Assembly (NCBI GenBank): GCA_020744225.1
Contig: JAGMWG010000014.1
Span: forward strand, 806,001-870,000
Reading direction: 5' to 3'
Origin: Paraphoma chrysanthemicola
Lineage: Eukaryota > Ascomycota > Dothideomycetes > Pleosporales > Phaeosphaeriaceae
Length of the DNA stretch: 64,000 nucleotides
Shown: one piece after another, positions 33,197 to 43,292 of the stretch
Position numbering within the stretch: the stretch's first letter is position 1
How the letters are laid out: every line of letters starts with the position of its first letter
Translations under genes and position numbers: made by a program
The notes under the pieces: generated by a model
What the model saw: only the letters and a program-made list of their open reading frames with translations
The model's database searches: none
What the model was told of the DNA's origin: nothing

Positions 33197-36073
33197 ATGG
33201 CAGATGCACGGCCGTTCCGTGTTGTGATAGGGGGTGGAGGTATATCTGGTTTAACACTAGCAAATGCTCTCGAGAAGGCGGACATAGACTACATCCTTCT
33301 GGAAGCACGCGACACCATTGCCCCACAAGTAGGAGCATCTATAGGGCTCTTCCCCAACGGCGGACGTATCATGGATCAATTAGGGTGTTTTCAGCGCCTC
33401 GAAAGCAAGACCGTTCCTTTGGATATATATTACAACCGCTACGCCAATGGGGAGGTTGTGTATGCCGGAGATGGCATGCAACTGACCGCAAGGAGGTACA
33501 CACTGCGTTGGCTTTTTTGTGTAGCTTGGAGCCTGACACAAGGAGCTTGAGGCTGACTTCACGAATAGATTTAATTATCCTACAACCTTTCTCGAACGCG
33601 AGGAAGTGCTCCGCATTCTGTATGACAACCTCAAAGACAAATCCAAGGTGAAGGTGGCAAAGCGAATCTCAAAAGTTGATCACAATGCCAAGGAAGTCAT
33701 CGTCTTGTGCGAGGATGGAACAGCAGTCGGTGGTGACGTCCTGGTAGGCTGCGATGGGGTTTACAGCAAGGTTCGCCAAGAGCTATGGCGCATTTCCCAT
33801 CTACAAGAACCATTGGCTATAGACTCGAACGACAAGGAGATGCTGATCGCCGAGTATAATTGCTTATTTGGTATCTCATCCCACACAGATGGTGTCGAGG
33901 AAGGCTCCGTCCATGTCAACTATTCCAAAGACTTTTCTACGATGGTCATTGGTGGGAAAGGTAAGTTGTTCTGGTTCATGTTCAAACGACTGAACCAAGT
34001 ATACCGAATGCCAAACATCCCTCGCTATACGAAGGAGGACGCGGAGACCTTCGCTGCGAACGTGCAGGACCAGAGGATCACTCCAAAGCTCACGTTTCGC
34101 GACATCTGGAGGAACAGGACCAGCTACACGCTGGTAGCCACAGAAGAAGCGCAGCTCAGTAGATGGTCTTGGGGACGTATTGCCTGTGTTGGCGACGGTG
34201 TACATAAAATGACACCTAATATGGGTGCAGGTGGGAATGCGGCGGTAGAGTAAGTGACTTACCGTTAGCCAGACCCAGTTTACTAATGAATGTAGGACAG
34301 TGGCGGCGTTGGCAAATGAGCTGAAGAAGCTGAAAGAGTCATCTGAGAAAGAGAAGCCATCATTCGAGGACATTAAAGGCCACCTCGGCAACTACCAGAA
34401 GATTCGCGAAAAGCGCGTCACGGCTATCCTCAAAGCGGCCAATGGCTTGACCCGAATACATGCGCTCAAAACTTGGAAAGACAAATTCTTTGCCTTTCAT
34501 GTTCTGCCATATGCCGGCGACATGTAAGTACATAAGCTGACAGTCAGGCGACTGGGCGGGGCGAACCCCTCACCAATGAGCACCTCGGCCCATCTGCTTA
34601 TGGCACATTCCGGGTGTTTAGAGTCTAACATACTGTCATCTCTGCCAACGTAGCCTTTGAAAAGCTGACCTTTCCAGGTTCACGAATCTAAACTGCGATA
34701 TGGTCGTAGGCGCCGTCAAGCTTGACTATCTCCCTGTACCGGATCGGTACGTGTCTAATAACACCAAGCGGCAAACATGGCGAGTACTAACACGACCAAA
34801 CCAGATCACTACATGGAACAATGCCCTTCAATGCTTCACAAGGCTTAGGCCAGCAGGAGTCCAAGTTACTTCGTGCCATCCGTGCGCTGCCGTTTTTGGC
34901 CATTACTGCCACGGCAATCCACTTTATGTGGGGCGTCGCACTTCCCCCTGCGCTTGCGCGAATCATGGAGATTATGGAAAAAGGTGTAAATAATAGTTTC
35001 GGCAAGGCTGGCACTGTCGTACCTTTCCAGAGCTTTTACGGTGTTGAGTTCATTGACAGTAGAGTCCGAGGTCTGGCCGCATGTTTCGCCTCGTTCCAAT
35101 TCGTGGACGTGATCGGGAACTGGCAGTCGTATACCTTTCTGACGGACATCGGAGTCGTGTACGCTATCGTACTGATTGAAAGTGCTCGACGAGCCAACAC
35201 CTTGACGCTCGCATCCGTGTAAGCAAATTCCCAATTTTGACGATCCTGATAATCCACTAAACTATTACAGACCAATTCTGCTAGGGTACAACAGGTACGT
35301 AATATTGATGTACAGACTATGTTTGAGACGTTTACTGACTCCATCCCCCAACTTTTAGCCAGTTTTTTGGTATTGGGGTACTCATGGCATTGTACTGCTT
35401 CGTCCACTACGTCCAGTCGCCCATCGAGAACTTCCGCGCCAAGGACTTACGCCTCACCAATATGGCTTACACCGCTTCCGTCCTCCCAGTCATGGTATTA
35501 GCGCACTACATTCCCAATTACGCCTCTTTCTCTACGCTCCTCGACCCAGAAACGCGACACAAGGCGAACTGGATCTGGCAGCCATTCCCGGTGTACATCA
35601 GCATTCTACAATTCGTGCTGAAGAAGACGGTAATGCGCGATACGGTGAAAGAGGACCGTATTGAGAACGTCAAGCGCGATTTACCGACTATTTATTACAC
35701 TATTGGTAGTCTTTGTGCAATTTCGGCCGCGGTGTGGTGGTATACGCTAGCAAGCGCACCTGTGTCGCTTGCTACCCTGTTTATTCCCAGTCTAGCTACA
35801 GGTCAAAATGGCGACCAAGCCATTCGCATGTTTCTGCAGTTCGACGAAATCTTCTCACTGGGCGCGTGCCTCTTATGGCTGCTGTATTTGTATGCCGACA
35901 TGAAGAGAGCGAACATGTTGGATGATGGTTGGATCAGCATCCTTGTGAAGGGCATGGTTTTGTTGATTGCATTTGGACCAGGTGCGGCTATCGGGCTCGG
36001 CTGGGCGTATCGGGAGAGTGTGCTGGCGACCAGACACCACAGAGATGCATTGGTGCCAGGCAAGGCGCGTTGA
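33197..36073 (+). CDS. PaxM-like FAD monooxygenase fused to a multi-pass membrane domain
   Basis: Seven exons (33197-33457, 33543-34249, 34296-34523, 34678-34746, 34805-35218, 35271-35294, 35359-36073) give 805 aa. Residues 1-~420 are a group A flavin monooxygenase: FAD motif VVIGGGGISGLTLANALE (9-26), DG motif VGCDGVYSKVR, GD motif CVGDGVHKMTPNMGAGGN near 303-318. This resembles PaxM-type epoxidases of meroterpenoid and indole-diterpene pathways. Residues ~455-805 hold about eight hydrophobic segments, several rich in Trp and Tyr. Most splices are canonical and in phase. The first is not: the best donor (GTACAC at 33496) breaks the frame, so the weaker GTGTAT at 33458 was used. No polyketide synthase, prenyltransferase or separate cyclase is present in the window. 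Confidence 0.8.
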
Positions 36074-36541
36074 GGATGGAATCTGGGGGAAGCTCAAACC
36101 AGGAAGAGACTGATGCGATTCGCTACACGACACATTGGATCATGTACCCTACAAGCAAATTATGGTACTCTAGAACTCTCATAGGTTGTTTTACCTTTCT
36201 ACGACGCAGTCATAATAACTTTAGAGAATTGGAAATCTTCGGCTGATGCTGTGGAGCGGGTAGTACTGAGAATGCATTAAAATGATGACATTTCGCACAC
36301 ATAATCGTCTTGATAAGCCGAGAAACACTTGCGAATCTGGCTGAACAGCAGAAGCATAAACCCTCCATGCTGCATCATAATATCCCACTGACTGCCATTG
36401 ATTTACGACTCTACGCCACGTACTCCCCACACCGGTGTTATAGCACTCACAGCTCATGGTCGTCCCAGTCCACTTCGTCTTCTATCGATCCATAAGGAGG
36501 AGGTGAGGGAATCGACGCGTGCTGGTTAGGCAACAATAGTG
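36074..36541. other. Convergent intergenic region
   Basis: About 470 bp between two convergent genes, holding both 3' ends. No gene recognised. Confidence 0.5.
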
Positions 36542-38503
36542 TCATATCAGCTCGCTCATGAGCGGCCTCGCAATCATGCTCGGGCCAATATGCTCTTCAA
36601 GGTTGGTGGATGCCTCTTCATCTTTTGGTTCTTCCTTAGCTGCCCTTCCCAGTCCTCCCTCGAAATGATCTTTGGTCTGTATCGCGCGAGCCTGCAAGCT
36701 ATCCTTGGGTTCTTCCTTGGCGTCTTCTTTTAGTTCCACCTTTGCCGCCTTCGACAATTCGTTGATTTCTTTGCTTGGCTCTTCCTTGGGTCCTCCTTTC
36801 CCAACACGGGCTGGTTCAGCTGGAGGCTGATTGAGAGCTGACTGCTTGATGGCAGAGGTAGCAGGCGATGTCGCTGACTGAACTCGTGTTGGGGTGGTCA
36901 GCGTGTGGAGATATCCTGGTGATTTGGCATCATCAAGGCAAGCTTGTAGTGCGGGAGAGGTGTCGTCGAACTTCCAGGGTTTGAAAGCACCTTCGCCGCC
37001 ACCTTGGTAGTGATCGTTCAGACCAACTGTGATTCCGTAATGGAACCAACCTTCATCGTCATCCTCATGTCCTTCGTATCTCCTGTCTTCAATATGGCTC
37101 ATGTCCTTCTTGTCGAGGCGGCGACCATAGCACATGCCTTTAGAATCCCTCACGAACACTTCAACCACGGATGATGCATCCAGGGCTAATTGACCAGTTT
37201 TCAGTGGTTCCAACATAGGCTTGCCCTCTGGAGGGTCCCATGGTTTCAAGACATAGAATGGGTTGTCATACTTCGTCGGATACTGAACACGACGGAGGTG
37301 ACGCTTCGGAACTGATGCCTGTGCCCATGCAGGTTTCGCGCCTCTGAATCTAACGGGGTTTCCATCTGGGATACCACGAAGCTTAAGATAAGTAGCTACC
37401 AGGAGCGTGCCATGCTCACATGCGACATGGACTTCTTTGCCGCGCAGGTACAGGTCACAATCATTGATGTCGAGGGTAGGGCCGCTTTTACTTACGTCAG
37501 GTCGACCCAAATCTTTAGCCTTGAAACCGCGCTCAAGCAACACGAGCGCTCTTCCCCTGAGCTCGGTCGAGGGGCTAGTACGCAAGACATCTTTGCGATG
37601 CGCAATAATAGTCGAGCGCATGATAGGGATGCTCTTATCGTCATATGGTGCATATTCATGCTTGAAATTTGCACTGGGGCGGATAGGCGCGAAGGGAGGG
37701 GCCGGGTTCTGACGGATTTCTTGCTGTGGAACTTCCGTGGTAACCTTTTCTTGCGAGGTGGACATAGTCACGATGGATTTACCAGGCGTTGCTTGTGGGC
37801 TGGACGAGGAAGTCGGGCTGATGAGGCACGCGATCTTTCCGGGCTGGCGCAGTGAAATGGGTGTTTTCGCACCTGCAGTTGTGTCGTTGCCTTGCTGCTG
37901 CGACAAACCCCCGCCCACTTCACCGGTCGTACTCGCAGGACTCTTGGGCTTACAGGGAATGTTTACTGGGACTTCTTCGTTGGGCTTCGGGTTGCTGGTC
38001 GCGGTCGCTTGGCCACGGTGAACAGTGTCTGATTGTGATAGACGGGGCTTCTTAACCTCGACCTGATCGATTTCTTCCGTCGATGCTCGCTTTCGCGTGC
38101 GTGAGATATGCGAGAAAGGCTCTCCGTTCAAGGGTGCATTCTGTGTCTGGCGGCCATTTCTGGTAGTACTTGCGAGCGGTGTTCCGCCGGCGGTGATAGC
38201 CGTTTCGGCCTGCTTTGATGTGTTTCTTGAGTAATCTTGGTATGGCGCTTTAGGAGCAAAGTCAACTGGGTTGTCAGGTCGTACGCGTGCCTGTGTCAGG
38301 TCGTTCTTCTGCTCTCGGCGTGTGATGAGGTCTGCAATGTTGTCGCGGTGGGGAGCTGTCCCGGCCCTTTTCGATACTCCTGTTGGCCTCGCGTTTTTTG
38401 GTTGGTTGTTCACCTGGATCTGTATCATGATGCTGTTCACGCCTTGGACCTGTCTCTGCCAGAGTGTGTTGCCACCAGCGCCTCGTTTGGATGTAGGTGC
38501 CAT
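36542..38503 (-). CDS. Hypothetical protein with disordered flanks and a central folded region
   Basis: Single exon, 653 aa from the ATG at MAPTSKRG (the upstream frame lacks an ATG). The first ~270 residues are polar and low in complexity, with a basic segment (RTRKRAS and KKPRLS) that could be a nuclear localisation signal. A compact region follows from about residue 275 (HEYAPYDDKSIPIMRSTIIA) to ~510 with many aromatic residues. The tail consists of Lys/Glu repeats such as KEEPSKEI, KEEPKDSL and KEEPKDEE. No family recognised; function unknown. Confidence 0.75.
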   Translation of the reverse strand: MAPTSKRGAGGNTLWQRQVQGVNSIMIQIQVNNQPKNARPTGVSKRAGTAPHRDNIADLITRREQKNDLTQARVRPDNPVDFAPKAPYQDYSRNTSKQAETAITAGGTPLASTTRNGRQTQNAPLNGEPFSHISRTRKRASTEEIDQVEVKKPRLSQSDTVHRGQATATSNPKPNEEVPVNIPCKPKSPASTTGEVGGGLSQQQGNDTTAGAKTPISLRQPGKIACLISPTSSSSPQATPGKSIVTMSTSQEKVTTEVPQQEIRQNPAPPFAPIRPSANFKHEYAPYDDKSIPIMRSTIIAHRKDVLRTSPSTELRGRALVLLERGFKAKDLGRPDVSKSGPTLDINDCDLYLRGKEVHVACEHGTLLVATYLKLRGIPDGNPVRFRGAKPAWAQASVPKRHLRRVQYPTKYDNPFYVLKPWDPPEGKPMLEPLKTGQLALDASSVVEVFVRDSKGMCYGRRLDKKDMSHIEDRRYEGHEDDDEGWFHYGITVGLNDHYQGGGEGAFKPWKFDDTSPALQACLDDAKSPGYLHTLTTPTRVQSATSPATSAIKQSALNQPPAEPARVGKGGPKEEPSKEINELSKAAKVELKEDAKEEPKDSLQARAIQTKDHFEGGLGRAAKEEPKDEEASTNLEEHIGPSMIARPLMSELI

Positions 38504-38823
38504 ATCAGGTGATAGTACGTCGGAGTTGATTGGTTTTGAGTAAGTGGAAGTAGTCGAGTGCGGGTGATGTGAGCGTGCAGGATGGAGAGCGCGACCAGGG
38601 AGTTGCCTCACGGTGTTATTGTCTCATTAGCGTATCCTTTCCAGCCACAACGTTGCGCTCACCCGCGGTCCACTTTCACTTGCTAGTCCCTCTGGCAGGT
38701 TGGCCCGTGCTCGGTCAGTGAGCGGCCAGCCGTGACCCGCGAAATTGTTACGGACAATATCATGTTGTGCCTAGCTATTTCGAAATATCCCCGCAGTACC
38801 TCCCACACTACCGCGGTCACACC
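38504..38823. promoter_or_regulatory. Divergent promoter region of two hypothetical genes
   Basis: 320 bp between divergent start codons (minus at 38503, plus at 38824). No distinctive element seen. Confidence 0.35.
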
Positions 38824-39576
38824 ATGGAATGTTATTTTGCTCAACTGGGCTTAAGCTCAATGCATTCCGAGACTTTTCAACCCACTCATCTTGACCGGAG
38901 TTCTCGCTTGGCTCTGCTCGATGGACCAACTCCCGTACTCGTCGTATACCATACTGGCTGCCCCTTCGACTACAGTCATCAATGCACCGTCGCGGAAGGG
39001 GCAGTAAGTGCAGATCGCTCGCGTCAATTACTCGAGCAGGCAGACAGCAGCAAGAGGCCCTTCCTTATCGAGTTTCCTGCACGAGCGCTTGCTGCTGCCT
39101 CTCCCGCATTCAAACAAGCGTACGAGTCCATTCTAAACACTTTGCGTGTACACCTTGACTTAGGCAATCTGTTACCCGGCTATGTCATGTGCGTATTGGA
39201 CTGGTACGGTCGTTCTCTGGCGAGTAGACAGTGGTGTAGTTTTCTTCCTGAGGAGCCATCAATGCAGATTGATGACGGCTGGTTCTGGATATACTGCTAC
39301 GCCGCGATGCGCCGCCTCTGCTTGGACGAGTTTGCGTCGAGTCTAGGAGAAGTTATTGGAAGAATGATGGATCGACTGGCCATCGACGGTGCGGCCTACA
39401 GGCACCTTCTTCGTGTCTTTCCAGTCGAGGACCCACTCATTGTGGTACTGGCAAATCACACCGCTCAAAAGATGGTCTCAGAAACACTGGCGCTGACTGA
39501 GCCTGACATCGGAATCATCACGGAGCATTTCCCTTTATTTGCAGAGTTGGTCAATAGCGTACTGAGTGGCCGCTAA
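38824..39576 (+). CDS. Hypothetical protein, 250 aa
   Basis: Single exon starting at an ideal fungal initiation context (ACCATGG); the frame is open for 19 codons upstream but without an ATG. The protein is mostly helical in appearance, with Cys- and Trp-containing segments (QWCSFLP, DDGWFWIYCYAAMRRLC). No signal peptide or membrane span. Its length and layout recall fungal BTB-adjacent hypothetical proteins, but I do not recognise a domain. It is divergent from the preceding gene. Confidence 0.65.
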   Translation: MECYFAQLGLSSMHSETFQPTHLDRSSRLALLDGPTPVLVVYHTGCPFDYSHQCTVAEGAVSADRSRQLLEQADSSKRPFLIEFPARALAAASPAFKQAYESILNTLRVHLDLGNLLPGYVMCVLDWYGRSLASRQWCSFLPEEPSMQIDDGWFWIYCYAAMRRLCLDEFASSLGEVIGRMMDRLAIDGAAYRHLLRVFPVEDPLIVVLANHTAQKMVSETLALTEPDIGIITEHFPLFAELVNSVLSGR

Positions 39577-39759
39577 GTTGGCCACAACGTCTGCAACGAC
39601 ATTGCTTCTCGCATGATTTAGCACTCTTCGCAGCATTAAAAGCAATGAGGAAAGTGCAGAGGCATTGACCGATCAGAATCAGTAGAGCACAATATCAGAT
39701 TGAATAGAAATGTTGCTTTAAGAAGCCGGTAGTTGCAGACGACAAGTCTTGGACGACAA

Positions 39760-41118
39760 TCACGCGTTTCCCTGGCTTTCGCTACCGGCGACACTTCCTG
39801 GTCTATGCAAAGAATAAGAGGCCGTCTTTCGCAATCTGTACGTGGAATAGTCCACGTAATGAATGCCCTTGTCACCCGCCGAATGACGAATCGGGCTTGT
39901 CGGCCCTCTCCTATAGTACTTACGCACACGGCCAACATTAAGTGGATAACCAGTGTGCGCAGCCACCGTGCTTCCATTCCGTCGGACCCCTGACCAGTGT
40001 CTGATGCAATGGCCAAGGACTTCCAGCCTCGGTGGGAGGATGACTGTGTCGTCCGGATACTTTTCCCGACTATTCGGTTTGACATTGCTGTATTCCAGCC
40101 ACAGCCGTTTGGTACCCTTCGGTAAATATAATTGTTCGTCTTGTCTCTCGTCCTCGGCTTTATCCATACCGTCAGAAAGGTTCCGGTGTGCAGGAGAAGG
40201 CGTTGGGTTTTGACGATCGTTTAGAGACCGGAACGCATATGTACCAATTAGATGATTGAGAACAGGGTCGAGAACAGCGATGCCTCGAGAATAGAATCGA
40301 CATATCGTCATCTCCAAGGTATCCAGATGGCACTGGTTCAGCCCTGTCCGATACATGTGTAGGACAAGCGCATCGATTAGGGGACGCTGGAAATACGATC
40401 TAATGCCGAGCTGAAGCATGACGTTGTACAGGTGTATCTTTTCGAGAAGCCCTTCAGGGATGCAAATTTGTGGCAAAGCCGCCTTCAATTCGTTCAGTGT
40501 TCCTTCCGTGTGTCGCCTCTTCTTTGGGTCTTTGTGATTTTTCAAGACATGTTTTTCCATATTCTGTAGCCAAGGAACAATGTATTTCTCGATCTCTTGT
40601 CCTCGAACCAACGCCATCTGATCATCGATTTGACGGAGGTATTTTTTCCTTGCTTTGAGGCCACTCTCAGCGCCTTCCATATCCTTGTAAGATTCCACGA
40701 ATTCATTATACTTTATGTTGATGACATGCTTCCTAGGGTAGCACACTGGGAGATGCAAATCATTTCCATTGGGCTCGTATGTGAAGTAATCTTCTGCCGC
40801 TGATGAACACGCTATCAGTGTGTTTCTGTCTAGTCCTAATTCATCCTTCGGATACGTGCCCTCTTCAATGTTGTCGAAACGCGGCAGCACTTCCCGTTCT
40901 AGTTCGGAATATTGACTGTAATAAAGCTCAGTGAAGTGCTGTTTGTCAACAACAATCTGTATGCGCGAATCTTCCTTGCTCGTCATTTGCTCTTTGAGCT
41001 TATTTTTAACAACATCGATCTGATCATCATAGCGTTCGTTTGCGTCTTTTTGTGCCTGCTGTTCGAGATAATCTTCGTGCGCCTTGATCACACGTCCGTC
41101 TGGGTGGTAGAGAACCAT
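39760..41118 (-). CDS. Hypothetical protein, 452 aa
   Basis: Single exon with ATG at 41118. The N-terminal ~60 residues are charged and likely coiled (AHEDYLEQQAQKDANERY). The middle is rich in aromatic and charged residues, and the C-terminus is basic (GRVRKYYRRGP). No catalytic motif, signal peptide or membrane span seen. Family unknown; coding seems likely from the long uninterrupted frame and protein-like composition. Confidence 0.65.
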   Translation of the reverse strand: MVLYHPDGRVIKAHEDYLEQQAQKDANERYDDQIDVVKNKLKEQMTSKEDSRIQIVVDKQHFTELYYSQYSELEREVLPRFDNIEEGTYPKDELGLDRNTLIACSSAAEDYFTYEPNGNDLHLPVCYPRKHVINIKYNEFVESYKDMEGAESGLKARKKYLRQIDDQMALVRGQEIEKYIVPWLQNMEKHVLKNHKDPKKRRHTEGTLNELKAALPQICIPEGLLEKIHLYNVMLQLGIRSYFQRPLIDALVLHMYRTGLNQCHLDTLEMTICRFYSRGIAVLDPVLNHLIGTYAFRSLNDRQNPTPSPAHRNLSDGMDKAEDERQDEQLYLPKGTKRLWLEYSNVKPNSREKYPDDTVILPPRLEVLGHCIRHWSGVRRNGSTVAAHTGYPLNVGRVRKYYRRGPTSPIRHSAGDKGIHYVDYSTYRLRKTASYSLHRPGSVAGSESQGNA

Positions 41119-41816
41119 TGCAGCGAGCGCTTTTCACGCCGAGGATTTGAAGAGATATTTAACGTGACGTTGTAGTGAAAGCTGGACAAATTTGCGATGT
41201 TTGAAGTGCGGCATGGCCTGTCGGGGTTTTCATACTCGACTTTCTTTATGCCCAAAGTTAACAAAGACGACGCCACGCTGACTTGGAGGCACCACTCGCG
41301 AACGGTTATCTTCGCTTGTCGTCGACTTCTTGTTGGAAACAAAGAGATAGTAAATGCGGGCAGTTTAGGGATGGATTTGCGACATGGACCACGCCGAGCC
41401 TCGAGATCTGACACGCATGCAGGGATTCGTGCTGGAGCAGCAGTAGTTCCGGTTGACTGAGAAGCATTGAAGATTGTAATACTCGAGAGCGGACGACGCA
41501 TGTCATTGATAGCTTCGGAGACGGAAGCTGAAGGCACGGCATAAGTTAGTCAATGAAACGATGCTAGGCTTTAAACGTCCTCAACATTAGTACAACGCAA
41601 GCAATCACGGGTGATTCTCTCCTGAACAAGGTGGCTGAGCATGCAGAGTGAAAGAAGATGTTGTCGCGCATGGTTGGGGAGTGTTCGATACGCATGAACC
41701 AGAGCCTTGAAAGACGCAAACAAGGTCAGTCACGTGTTTGCAATGGAAGCACCTGCAGTCACTTGCCATCAAGTGAGTCCAACGCCGATCGCTCACTTGG
41801 ATTCTCGAAACACACG
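41119..41816. other. Divergent intergenic region
   Basis: About 700 bp. A minus-strand 149-codon frame (41088-41537) and small plus-strand frames are present but show no motifs. It probably holds the promoters of both neighbours. Confidence 0.4.
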
Positions 41817-42997
41817 ATGCCGACGATCCGCAGCATCAACCTGGCGCTCCACTCGCAATTCGATGCCGTAACGCTCCCCGAGTACGATGCGGTCCAGCTT
41901 GAGCCTTGCGTAAAGCCGGATGATGATGCCAGCTCGACATGCACGGTTCTTGTTCCCATCTTGGCCGGAAGTACATTTTGGATCAGCTATTCTATCTCGC
42001 CTCCAGTTCCAGAGGGGCACCACTTCCTCTTCAAGCTGTACATCAATAGTGCGCACATAGTGAGTTGGTCCGTTGGGAAGGAAGAGTCGTGGAGGGGCAA
42101 GACGATGTTTGGGCTCTACGAACGCGCGGAAGACGAGGATGGGAAGCGAAAGATAGAGAAGAGGGCGCTATGTTTCATGCCACCAGACGAGGCGCGAGGG
42201 GCCATGGATGAGCTATTGGACGGCAAGATGGGCATGGAAATCCGGGTGCACCGCGCGCATGGAAGGAAGCGAGTGGAGCGCAGCCTGGAAGAGTATGGTC
42301 GAACTGAGCATGCACAAAACGAGAGGGGGATAAGGTGAGCGAGTACCGGAGAGGAGGAGAGAGTGGTGCTAAAACCAGCAGGCTTGTCAACGCAGGCTGC
42401 GCCAGCGCCGAGCTACCAAAACGCTTCTACAAGTTCGCCCTCATCGATGCAGTCGATCAACCTTTTGCGACGTTTCGATACCTGTACCGAACGTGGGACC
42501 AGCTACGGCATCTGGGCCTGCTCCACGGTGATGATCAGTATGGCGATGGGGAAGAGAATGACTTGTCTGTCATCGAGCCAGATGTGGAAGGCGACACGGG
42601 TAGGAAGGCAGCAGGTGAGGCATGGGATCCGGATAGAGACACAGATGACGTCGTCGATGGACGCGGTGATGGGGCGGTTGACCTTGGTGCGTATGTGGGC
42701 AGCGGTGCACCCGGCGCTGATGCCGTGCCTCGGACGGTCCGACCACTGCCTGCGCCGCCGGGCCAAAGCGATTCTTGGTCTCGTACAGCGTATCATGCCC
42801 ATCCAGCGTATCCCTTGGAGGAGTGGACGGAGCGGACGCGCAGCCCTGGCAAGTCGGCACGCGACGGCATCACTCCATCACCACTGGGCAAGCGTGAGGG
42901 AGCGGGCGGCCGTCGGGCGCTGTCGCTCATCAGTGTGTGGTCGTCTGCGTGGAAACGCCGTGGGACGTCATCTGCAAGCTCAGGGAGTCTGTCTTGA
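41817..42997 (+). CDS. DUF7918-type fungal protein
   Basis: Two exons (41817-42334, 42379-42997) joined by a 44-bp intron (GTGAGC donor, GCTAA branch, CCAG acceptor) give 378 aa. The segment after the splice, PKRFYKFALIDAVDQP followed by ATFRYLYRTWDQLRHLGLL, matches the conserved core of a fungal family known as DUF7918 (function unknown). The first 150 residues form a beta-rich domain (SINLALHSQFDAV, FWISYSISPP, HFLFKLYINSAHIVSW). The C-terminal 150 residues are Gly/Asp/Ser-rich and probably disordered. The frame is open upstream of the chosen ATG, with an earlier ATG at 41658 that would add 53 poorly conserved residues. Confidence 0.75.
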
Positions 42998-43292
42998 GGT
43001 GGCAGGCGGGCGTGTCGTGGTCCCGGAGGTGTTGGATCCGGCAGGGCTCGGGACGGCTGCAAGGCACAGGCCGGCGATTGGCGGCCGGGGTGATCTCCAC
43101 TGGCACCAACCCCGCAACTCGTCTCCAGCTGCAGCTACCCTTGGCCTGCCCCAGCCAGCTGATAGCTTAGCTCGAAGCTGTGCGAAGTAGTCGACGCTCT
43201 CCATAGCTCCCGCGTCACCCCGTCCCTGTGTATACATATATATTCCGTTTCGTCTCCCTTTGTCGTGGTCCATTGACCTGCTGACCGCCGCA

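Noticed and set aside
37407..38543. Several plus-strand frames of about 90-150 codons
   Set aside because: They are mirror frames of the long low-complexity minus-strand gene.
41088..41537. Minus-strand 149-codon frame overlapping the start of the 452-aa protein gene
   Set aside because: It overlaps that gene's first codons in another frame and shows no motif.
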